Assembly: GCA_003235605.1 (NCBI GenBank)
Contig: QJVU01000429.1
Span: 1 to 10,745, forward strand
DNA: 10,745 nucleotides
From: Planctomycetota bacterium
Lineage (GTDB): Bacteria > Planctomycetota > UBA1135 > UBA2386
Direction: 5' to 3'
Part shown: positions 1 through 6,717 of the stretch, in pieces
Position numbering within the stretch: position 1 is the stretch's first letter
Layout of the letters: each line of letters starts with the position of its first letter
The notes under the pieces: generated by a model
The model's database searches: none
What the model saw: the letters and a program-made list of their open reading frames with translations, nothing else
What the model was told of the DNA's origin: nothing
Translations under genes and position numbers: made by a program

Positions 1-294
1 ACAAGGGTCGTGGACCTGCGCTGGCTGGCGCCGTTGCCTTGGGGCGACATCCACACGCACGCCCGAGCCACCGGCCGGGTGCTGGTGGTGGACGAGTGCC
101 GGTGCACCGGGGGTGGTCCATCCGCTTTGATCCTCAGCACCCTCGTCCACGAGGGCCTGGAGCTTTCGCGGGTCTGCAGCGCTGACACTTTCGTCCCCCT
201 CGGCCCGGCCATGGACAAGGTCCTGGTCCAGGTTCCGGACATCGTCGATGCCGCCAAGCAATTGGCCAGCCGCGGACGTAGAAGGGTCAAGTAG
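1..294 (+). CDS. 2-oxoacid dehydrogenase E1 beta-type (transketolase C-terminal domain), 3' fragment
   Basis: This is the last 97 residues of a gene that begins before the window; frame 1 is open from base 1 to the TAG at 292-294. The segment matches the C-terminal transketolase-like domain of the beta half of thiamine-diphosphate-dependent 2-oxoacid dehydrogenases (branched-chain, pyruvate or acetoin type). It starts with the strand VVDLRWLAPLPW, continues with GRVLVVDECRCTGG (family form: VxDLRxLxPLD, then GRVLVVxE...GG), and later has DTFVPLGPAMDKVLV, the usual [DS]xFxPLG region near the C terminus. The E1 enzyme decarboxylates a 2-oxoacid and passes the acyl group to the lipoyl E2 subunit in the cytoplasm. 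The 'VDE.R..GG' and 'PLG.A' wording recalls proteins with alpha and beta halves fused, but the upstream part is not visible. Substrate cannot be assigned. The downstream gene lies 153 bp away on the same strand. Confidence 0.8.
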   Translation, partial: TRVVDLRWLAPLPWGDIHTHARATGRVLVVDECRCTGGGPSALILSTLVHEGLELSRVCSADTFVPLGPAMDKVLVQVPDIVDAAKQLASRGRRRVK

Positions 295-447
295 ACGCTC
301 TTGCAAGATCGCGCCGACGTTCCTGCGCAATCGACGGACCTCGTCGCGGCGAATCTACCGGGCTGCGGGGGCACAAGCTTCCCAAGGGCCAGGGCCTTCG
401 CCTATGGTCCGCACCTTCAATCCAACTCCACTCCCAAGCAACTGCCG
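295..447 (+). other. Intergenic leader before the first S46 gene
   Basis: These 153 bp lie between the E1 stop and the proposed ATG of the first S46 peptidase. The S46 frame stays open through most of it, back to a TTG at 301, but the encoded residues look like non-coding read-through: no family similarity, and they would bury the signal peptide. The last 35 bases before the ATG are rich in C and A, with almost no G and no Shine-Dalgarno sequence. I found no convincing -35/-10 pair and no hairpin with a T-tract. Confidence 0.4.
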
Positions 448-2559
448 ATGACAAGCCCTGATCGCCGACACCCACACGCTCTCGGCCTGGCGTTCTTCCT
501 CCTGTTCAGCTCCATGGTCTCCGCACAGGAGAACGGCGAGCTGGGGCGGATGTGGACGTTCGAGAACCCACCCCTGGCCTATCTGGAGAAGGAGTACGGC
601 TTCAAGCCCGACCAGGCCTGGCTCAACAATCTGCGGCTCGCGGCCCTGCGCCTCGGGGACAAGGAACACGGCTGGTGCTCCGCATCGTTCGTGTCACCCA
701 GCGGCCTGATCATGACCAACCATCACTGCGTGCGGGACGCGGTCGGCGTGAGCCAGGGCAACGAGAACTGGGTCAAGAACGGCTTCTATGCCGAATCCCT
801 GGAGGACGAAGTCCATCTCAAGAGCGAATCCGGCAACGACGTTTGGGTAACCCAACTGATCAACACCACTGACGTCACGGCCAAGGTGAACGCGGGCATC
901 GAAACGGGCGACGACGAGGCCACCATCAAGAAGAAACGTGAGGCCAACCAGCAGAAGATCCTGGATGCAGCGAAAGAGGAAAACCCGGATGGTCGGCACG
1001 AGATCGTCACCCTGTACCAGGGAGCGATCTACCAGCTCTACGAGTACAAGACCTACAAGGACATCCGGCTGGTCTGCATGCCCCACCTGCAGACCGCCCA
1101 CTTCGGCGGCGATCCCGACAACTTCACGTATCCACGGTACAGCATCGACTTCGCCTTCGTCCGCGCGTACGAGGACGGCAAGCCCGCCGACACGACCAAA
1201 TGCTACTTCAGGTGGAAGATGGGCGGCGCGAAGGAGGGCGACCTGGTGTTCATTCCAGGCAACCCAGGTTCCACCCAGCGGCTCTACACCAAGGCGCAGA
1301 TGGAGTACGAGCGAGACAAGCGAATGCCCATGCTCAAGCAGCGGTACGATCACCAGCTGGGGATCCTCAGGACGATCCGCACGCGGTGGGCCCCGCAGCT
1401 GGGCGAGCAGTTCGAGGCGCAGATCAAGAACTGGATACTCCAGTACGAGAACGGCCAGAAAGCCATCGGTGGCGAGCTCGCGGGTCTTCGCGACGAGAAG
1501 CTGATGGCCCAGAAAGACGCCGCGGAAAGGGCTTTCCGTCAACGGGTCAACGCCAAGAAAGAGCTCCGGGAGAAGTACGGCTCGGTGTGGGACCGCCTGG
1601 CCGACGTCGCCCGGAAGCGCAAGGACCTGGAGGCGCGTCTGCGGTTCCAGACTCACGACTACTGTCGGGCCTTGCGGGGCGCCGTGCTCGCGGTGCGAGC
1701 CAAGGATCCAAAGGAACCGGAGGAGAATCGCAAGAAGTTGAAGGAAGCAGTCCTGAAGGAGCCAGGACGCGGTTTTCAGGACAGCTTCCTGAGCTTTCCC
1801 ATGTTCCACAACCACATTCAGCGGGCCAAGGAATGGCTGTCCAAGGACGACCCGTTCCTTGTCGACGTCCTGGACGGCAAGGACGGCGTGGAATTGATGG
1901 AGTCTCTTGCGCGGAGCCGCATCGCACGCAAGACCTTTCGCGAGCAACTGATGGAAGGCACGTGGGAGGCGATCCAGGAAAGCGAGGATCCCGCGATCGT
2001 CGTGGCGCTCAAACTTGCTCCACTGATGCGGACCAACGAGCAAGAGGACGAGAAGCTCACAGCCATCGAGGAGGCACAGGGGGCTTTGCTCGGCCAGGCC
2101 CTGTTCGCGTGCTACGGCACCAAAGTCAGCCCGGACGCGACCATGACTCTGCGCTTCAGCGACGGTGTCGTGAAGGGCTACCCCTACAACGGGACGATCG
2201 CGCCGTACCGCACCACCTTCTACGGGCTCTACGGCCGCAACATCGAGTTCGGCAACGAACACCCTTTCGACCTGCCCGAGCCTTGGCTCGAGAACAGGAA
2301 CAGGATCGACTTTGCCAAGTCCGTGAACTTCGTCAGCACCAACGACATCACCGGCGGCAACTCCGGGAGCGTGGTCGTGAGCAAGGAACTGCAGGTCGTC
2401 GGCCTTGTCTTCGACGGCAACATCGAGTCCCTGCCAAACAACTACGTCTTCAGGGAGGACATCCCGCGTTCTGTTTCCGTCCACGTAGACGCGATCATGG
2501 AGGCGATGCAGAAGGTCTACGAAGCCAAGCGGGTCGTGGACGAGTTGACAGCCCGGTAG
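448..2559 (+). CDS. Secreted S46 dipeptidyl peptidase (DPP7/DPP11 family), paralogue 1
   Basis: This 703-residue S46 serine peptidase should remove dipeptides from the N terminus of oligopeptides outside the cytoplasmic membrane. The ATG at 448 is chosen because it gives a clean signal peptide (positive N terminus, hydrophobic LGLAFFLLFSSM, likely cleavage VSA|QE after residue 26) and a start aligned with paralogue 2. The mature part opens with the S46 hallmark GRMWTFENPPLAYLEKEYGF. Catalytic residues by family alignment are His93 in TNHHC (residues 90-94), Asp234 in DNFTYPRYSIDF (224-235) and Ser639 in GGNSGS (636-641). Asp656-Gly657 follow in VFDGN; Gly, not Arg, at the position equivalent to DPP11 Arg673 argues for hydrophobic P1 preference (DPP7-like) rather than Asp/Glu. 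A charged, helix-rich insert spans roughly residues 280-560, as in the family. Length is normal. The conserved GRTNR loop reads GSTQR here (274-278). A paralogue follows 52 bp downstream, probably co-transcribed. The family call is firm; the specificity is inferred. Confidence 0.93.
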   Translation: MTSPDRRHPHALGLAFFLLFSSMVSAQENGELGRMWTFENPPLAYLEKEYGFKPDQAWLNNLRLAALRLGDKEHGWCSASFVSPSGLIMTNHHCVRDAVGVSQGNENWVKNGFYAESLEDEVHLKSESGNDVWVTQLINTTDVTAKVNAGIETGDDEATIKKKREANQQKILDAAKEENPDGRHEIVTLYQGAIYQLYEYKTYKDIRLVCMPHLQTAHFGGDPDNFTYPRYSIDFAFVRAYEDGKPADTTKCYFRWKMGGAKEGDLVFIPGNPGSTQRLYTKAQMEYERDKRMPMLKQRYDHQLGILRTIRTRWAPQLGEQFEAQIKNWILQYENGQKAIGGELAGLRDEKLMAQKDAAERAFRQRVNAKKELREKYGSVWDRLADVARKRKDLEARLRFQTHDYCRALRGAVLAVRAKDPKEPEENRKKLKEAVLKEPGRGFQDSFLSFPMFHNHIQRAKEWLSKDDPFLVDVLDGKDGVELMESLARSRIARKTFREQLMEGTWEAIQESEDPAIVVALKLAPLMRTNEQEDEKLTAIEEAQGALLGQALFACYGTKVSPDATMTLRFSDGVVKGYPYNGTIAPYRTTFYGLYGRNIEFGNEHPFDLPEPWLENRNRIDFAKSVNFVSTNDITGGNSGSVVVSKELQVVGLVFDGNIESLPNNYVFREDIPRSVSVHVDAIMEAMQKVYEAKRVVDELTAR

Positions 2560-2611
2560 TCGGCCTTCATCCTCCACCTACCTCCCAACACATCTTCCCG
2601 CACCTCTCACC

Positions 2612-4678
2612 ATGAAGCTCTCCCCCAAGACGCTGCCCTTCCGAACGTTGGCGCTCTCGACGCTGCTCCTCTCGACGCTACCCTCCTCCTGGCTGCCCGC
2701 CCAGGAGAACCTGGAGATGGGCAAGATGTGGACGCTCGAGAATCCGCCCCTCGCCTACCTGGAGAAGGAATACGGCTTCAAGCCCGACGAGAAGTGGCTG
2801 AACTCGCTGCGCCTTGCCTCGATCCGTTTCGGCGGCGGCTGCTCGTCCTCGTTCGTGTCACCCAAGGGCCTGATCCTGACCAACCACCACTGTGCCCGGG
2901 GCAACGTGGCAGCGGTTTCGGGAGACAAGGCGTGGGACAAGAACGGTTTCTATGCCAAGTCACTGGAAGACGAAGCAAAGCTGCCAGGTCTGACCGTGCA
3001 GCAGCTCGTCCTTACCGAGGATGTCACGGCCCGCGTGAACGAAGGCATCAAGGAGGGCGATGACGACGCCACAATCGACAGCCGCCGCAGGGCGAACCGA
3101 GGCAAGATCCTCGCGGCGTTCAAGGCCAAGAATCCCGACCTTCGGCCCGAGATCGTCACCCTGTTCCAGGGTGCGGTGTACCAGCTCTATGCATACAAGA
3201 TCTATGACGACATCCGCTTGGTGTGCTGTCCTCACGAACAGATCGCTTTCTTCGGCGGCGATCCAGACAACTTCACCTATCCCAGATACTGCATCGACTT
3301 CACCTTCTGCCGAGCGTACGAAGATGACAAGCCCGCCGACACCAGCACCCATTACTTCAAGTGGAGCAAGACCGGGGCGAAGGCCGGCGAGCTGGTGTTC
3401 ACAACCGGCAACCCGGGCAGAACCAACCGACTGCTGACCAAGGCGCAGATGGACTACCTCCGGGACACCACGTATCCAATCCTGTTGGATCGACTCGACG
3501 TGGCGGTGGAGACCTTGAAACACTACCGTGCCGAGGATCCCGAGTTCGAGAAGGCGACGCGGACCGTGTTCTTCGGCACCCAGAACAGCCAGAAGGCTTT
3601 TCACGGTTACTACAGCGGCCTCGTCGACAAGGCGCTCATGGGCCAGAAGGCTGCCGCCGAGGCAGAGTTCCGCAAGAAGGTGGCTGCGGACCCGCAATTG
3701 AAGGCCAAGTACGCCGATGCCTGGACCAAGCTCGCGGAGACTGCCCAGGAACAGAAGGAACTGCAGCCGAAGCTCGACCTTCAGCGCGATTACAACTCCC
3801 CGATCCTGGCCCGTGCGCTGACCATCGTCGCTGCGCTCGATCCAGACAACGAGAACCCGGAAGCCGCACGAGGGGCCGCGCTCAAGCCCCTGGGCAAGAA
3901 GCCACGTTACGCGGATGACCTGTTCGCCGCGCACCTGGAACGCGCCCGCAAGTGGCTGGGCGTCAACGACCCATTCGTGAAAGTGGCGATCGGCGAGCTC
4001 CCGGGTGTGGAGGCCGTCAAGCGCTTGAACAAGAGCAAGGTCGCAGACGACGAGTTCGTCCAGAAAGTCCTGGATGCCGGTCCAGAGAAGTTGGACTCGT
4101 GGGACGACATCGCGCTGCGGACGGCGCGGGTGCTGCGGCCTCTCCGCCGGGCCAACCTGGAAAAGAACAGGATGCTCGAGGCGGCGGTCCGCGTTCAGGG
4201 CACCCGCATCGGTCAGGCCCTGTTCGAGGTCTATGGCAACAAGGTGAGTCCCGATGCAACCTTCACCCTCAGGTTTAGCGACGGGGTCGTAAAGGGCTTC
4301 CCGTACAACGGCACCATTGCTCCGCCCCAGACGACGTTCTATGGCCTCTATGGTCGCAACGCGGCCTTCGACAACAAGCCACCGTTCAACCTGCCACAGA
4401 TCTGGTTGGACCGGAGAGACAAGATCGACCTTGCCAAGCCGATCAACTTCGTCGCCACCAATGACATCATCGGCGGCAACTCGGGCAGTCCGGTCGTCAA
4501 CAAGGATCTCGAGGTCGTCGGGCTGATCTTCGACGGCAACATCGAGATGCTGCCCAACAATTTCGTCTACAAGGACGATGTGCCGCGATCGGTCTCCGTG
4601 CACGTGGTTGGCATCATGGAGGCGCTCGAGAAGGTCTACCGAGCCGATCGGGTCGTGGCCGAGTTGGTGGGCAAGTAG
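2612..4678 (+). CDS. Secreted S46 dipeptidyl peptidase (DPP7/DPP11 family), paralogue 2
   Basis: This 688-residue S46 peptidase is a tandem paralogue of the preceding gene. It shares long identical runs such as NPPLAYLEKEYGFKPD near the N terminus and the TTFYGLYGRN block before the catalytic serine. The signal peptide covers residues 1-30 (hydrophobic TLALSTLLLSTL, cleavage LPA|QE). Catalytic residues by alignment are His93 (TNHHC, 90-94), Asp229 (DNFTYPRYCIDF) and Ser624 (GGNSGSP). Gly642 in IFDGN, 18 residues after the serine, is the DPP7-type residue, so cleavage after hydrophobic P1 residues is inferred rather than after Asp/Glu. Unlike paralogue 1 it keeps the conserved PGRTNRLLT loop. 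The substrate-binding Asn-Trp of characterised S46 enzymes is Asn220-Phe221 here. The ATG at 2612 is preceded by a pyrimidine-rich 52-bp spacer with only three G residues and no Shine-Dalgarno sequence. The gene converges on the minus-strand HEAT gene with 36 bp between stop codons. Confidence 0.94.
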   Translation: MKLSPKTLPFRTLALSTLLLSTLPSSWLPAQENLEMGKMWTLENPPLAYLEKEYGFKPDEKWLNSLRLASIRFGGGCSSSFVSPKGLILTNHHCARGNVAAVSGDKAWDKNGFYAKSLEDEAKLPGLTVQQLVLTEDVTARVNEGIKEGDDDATIDSRRRANRGKILAAFKAKNPDLRPEIVTLFQGAVYQLYAYKIYDDIRLVCCPHEQIAFFGGDPDNFTYPRYCIDFTFCRAYEDDKPADTSTHYFKWSKTGAKAGELVFTTGNPGRTNRLLTKAQMDYLRDTTYPILLDRLDVAVETLKHYRAEDPEFEKATRTVFFGTQNSQKAFHGYYSGLVDKALMGQKAAAEAEFRKKVAADPQLKAKYADAWTKLAETAQEQKELQPKLDLQRDYNSPILARALTIVAALDPDNENPEAARGAALKPLGKKPRYADDLFAAHLERARKWLGVNDPFVKVAIGELPGVEAVKRLNKSKVADDEFVQKVLDAGPEKLDSWDDIALRTARVLRPLRRANLEKNRMLEAAVRVQGTRIGQALFEVYGNKVSPDATFTLRFSDGVVKGFPYNGTIAPPQTTFYGLYGRNAAFDNKPPFNLPQIWLDRRDKIDLAKPINFVATNDIIGGNSGSPVVNKDLEVVGLIFDGNIEMLPNNFVYKDDVPRSVSVHVVGIMEALEKVYRADRVVAELVGK

Positions 4679-4714
4679 CGCGCCTCTTGCCGGCACCAGG
4701 ACCCGCTGTCCCTG

Positions 4715-6712
4715 TCAGAGCAGGTCCAGGACTCCGGTGCCGCCGGCGCCGGTGAGGGTCTCCACCGAGGCCCGGTAGTTGCTATGGAACGCGTAGCGGA
4801 CGTTGAACGGCAAGGGCTCCTTGTCGGCAATGCTGCCGAGGGCCGCGGCCACGAAGGCTCGAGATAGCTTGGTGAGGTCGTCGTCAGAGAGGAACCTGAG
4901 CAGCGGCTCCACGGTGCGCTGATCACCGATATAGCCGAGGCCGATGGCGACGGCAGCCAGCCTCGCCGTGCTCGGGTCGTTGTCGGCAATCAACGCCAGG
5001 AGCGCGTCCGCAGCCGCCTTGTCCCGAAGCTTGCCCAGGGCGACAGCCACCTGCCGGAGCAGCTCGGGACGACGCACCGATCCCTCGGCGAGATCACGGA
5101 GCAGGGGGACGGCCCTGCGGTCGTCCATCAGAGCCAGGCCGATAGCGAGGTAGCCGGCCACCTCGTCATGGCCGCGGTTCTGTTCGACGAGGGTGCGCAT
5201 CTGGCTGGCCGCGGCCCGATAGCCGCACAGGCCGAGCGCCACCGCGTAGGCGCCACGCGTCGACTTGTTCCTGCTGCGGAGCAGTTCCGCCAGAAGCGCG
5301 TCACCTACGGTCGCGTCACGAGTGTCCGGGTCGCGTTTGCGTACTTCGTGCGTGAGGACCCCGAGCGCGAGGGCCGCCCAGGGCTTCTCTGTCTGCTTGT
5401 TGCCCTGGGCCAATGCTTTGAGGAGCACGGTCCGGTTCTCTTCGCCTCCGATCGCGCCCAGCGCCATGAGCGCGAAGAAGCGGGCTTGCTGGTCGCGACC
5501 ACGGTGGTAGTAGTCCAGCAGGGTCTTGCTGTAGGCCTTGTCTTGGGCAAGGTTCGGATCCACCAGGCGGCCAAGGGCAATCGCTGCCGATTGGTAGATA
5601 ACGTTGTTGCGCCGCCGCGAGCGGCTCAACTCGGCTGCAAACACCTTCTTGTAGCGAGCGTGCTCGGGGCTGCTGCCGCGCCCCAGGAGTCTACTCATGG
5701 CCACCGGGACGTGGGCCTGGATGAACTCCTCCCCGCGGCCGAGGTCCTGGCAGTAGTAGGCATCCAGTGTGGCAAGGGTCCGCCAGAGCAGGCGTTTCTG
5801 CTCGGCCTCGGCAACGTCGAACTCGAGCACCCCAAGGGCGTTCACGGCCGCGATCTTGACATCGCGTCGGGACAACCGCCGATCCTCCAAGACATCCCCC
5901 AACACCCGATAGGCCGACGCCTTCACCCTCGGGTCGCCCGCGGCGGCCAGGACGCCGAGGCCGTAGGCGGCGAACGCCCTCGTGCGATCGTCCACCTCCC
6001 GGCGCGCTACGCGACGCCTGCCGGCGGCATTGTCGGCGACCAGGTCCACCAGGATCGGCATCGCCGCCGGCATCTGGGTGATGCCGAGCGCCAAGGCCGC
6101 GGTCTCCCGAACGTCCTGGCGGTTGTCCCCCAGGTAGCGGGCGATCAGCGGCACCAGGAAGAAGTCCTCGTGGTCCATGCCCACCTTGCCGAGGGCAACC
6201 AGGCAGGCGGTGATCAGGTCCGGGTTGTCGGTCTCGACCAGGGCGCGTTTGAGAGCCGGGAGGATCCTCTGCCGCTTTTGTGCCGCGGTCGGCGCCAGCC
6301 CCATGGGTTGGCCACTTCGCCGACGGGGTCCCATGTACCACTGCGCTGAGCCGGTCTGGACGCCGCCGTCGTGCACAGCCGCCTTGAGCAGCAGGAACGA
6401 ATCCTTGTTGAACTCCCACCAAAGCTGCCACTGGGTCAGGTCCGGCCCCAGCGACATGGCAGCAGGCGTGGTCGGCGCCCCCGGCATCGCCGGGGCGCCC
6501 GGACTGGGAGTCCTGGGCGTCGTGGGAGTCCCCCGCGTCGGGGTCGTGGGCGCGGGGGACGGACCGGGTGTGGTCCCTTGCGGGGACTTGGACATCCTGG
6601 TCACCGGTATCGGCGGACCTCGGTAGGCGCCTCCGTGTCCTGGCAGCTCAGCGCCGACCAGCAGCCCGAGGACGGCGACGGCGCAGGTGTCTCGCAGGGC
6701 CTGTGCGACCAC
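4715..6712 (-). CDS. Exported HEAT-repeat protein with Pro/Thr-rich linker
   Basis: This 665-residue protein starts with GTG at 6712, five bases after the upstream stop codon. A hydrophobic stretch (residues 9-22, CAVAVLGLLVGAEL) looks like a signal peptide with a weakly charged N terminus. Residues about 44-85 are a Pro/Thr/Gly/Ala-rich low-complexity linker. A Trp-rich box follows (TQWQLWWEFNKDSFLLLK, 93-110), of a kind I associate with planctomycete HEAT proteins. From about residue 145 to 632 there are about twelve helix signatures of the A-x-A-L-G type typical of PBS-lyase-like HEAT repeats, for example around 166-178, 201-213, 245-257, 286-297, 372-384, 410-422, 444-454, 485-497, 518-530, 552-564, 582-596 and 617-629. 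Such alpha-solenoids bind other proteins; no catalytic motif is visible. The C-terminal tail (HSNYRASVETLTG then VLDLL) lies outside the repeats. It is probably co-expressed with the STN-like gene. Function unknown; the fold is well supported. Confidence 0.87.
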   Translation of the reverse strand: MVAQALRDTCAVAVLGLLVGAELPGHGGAYRGPPIPVTRMSKSPQGTTPGPSPAPTTPTRGTPTTPRTPSPGAPAMPGAPTTPAAMSLGPDLTQWQLWWEFNKDSFLLLKAAVHDGGVQTGSAQWYMGPRRRSGQPMGLAPTAAQKRQRILPALKRALVETDNPDLITACLVALGKVGMDHEDFFLVPLIARYLGDNRQDVRETAALALGITQMPAAMPILVDLVADNAAGRRRVARREVDDRTRAFAAYGLGVLAAAGDPRVKASAYRVLGDVLEDRRLSRRDVKIAAVNALGVLEFDVAEAEQKRLLWRTLATLDAYYCQDLGRGEEFIQAHVPVAMSRLLGRGSSPEHARYKKVFAAELSRSRRRNNVIYQSAAIALGRLVDPNLAQDKAYSKTLLDYYHRGRDQQARFFALMALGAIGGEENRTVLLKALAQGNKQTEKPWAALALGVLTHEVRKRDPDTRDATVGDALLAELLRSRNKSTRGAYAVALGLCGYRAAASQMRTLVEQNRGHDEVAGYLAIGLALMDDRRAVPLLRDLAEGSVRRPELLRQVAVALGKLRDKAAADALLALIADNDPSTARLAAVAIGLGYIGDQRTVEPLLRFLSDDDLTKLSRAFVAAALGSIADKEPLPFNVRYAFHSNYRASVETLTGAGGTGVLDLL

Positions 6713-6717
6713 GAGTG

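Noticed and set aside
301..447. N-terminal extension of the first S46 protein from a TTG at 301.
   Set aside because: It would place 49 unrelated residues before the signal peptide; the ATG at 448 gives a normal signal sequence and matches the start of paralogue 2.
694..2577. A 627-codon open frame on the minus strand opposite S46 paralogue 1.
   Set aside because: It is in exact codon register with the sense gene, so only sense TTA, CTA or TCA codons would interrupt it, and these are rare in GC-rich genes. The translation has no family features.
1200..2615. A 471-codon plus-strand frame overlapping the first S46 gene and reaching the next ATG.
   Set aside because: The translation is Arg/Gly/Pro-rich, typical of an out-of-frame reading of GC-rich coding DNA, while the S46 frame shows clear conserved motifs.
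2960..4696. A 578-codon open frame on the minus strand opposite S46 paralogue 2.
   Set aside because: Same register effect as for paralogue 1; its resemblance to the other antisense frame only mirrors the paralogy of the sense genes.
4692..4741. Inverted repeat between the converging S46 and HEAT genes as an intrinsic terminator.
   Set aside because: The loop is long, the stems short and broken, and no T-tract follows on either strand.
5168..6349. A 393-codon plus-strand frame opposite the HEAT gene.
   Set aside because: Antisense shadow of a strongly periodic, GC-rich HEAT gene; no recognisable domain, whereas the minus-strand product has regular repeats.
6470..6580. GC-rich repeated triplets in the HEAT gene as a possible regulatory repeat or array.
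   Set aside because: They encode the Pro/Thr/Gly/Ala linker and show no regular unit or spacer, so low-complexity coding explains them.
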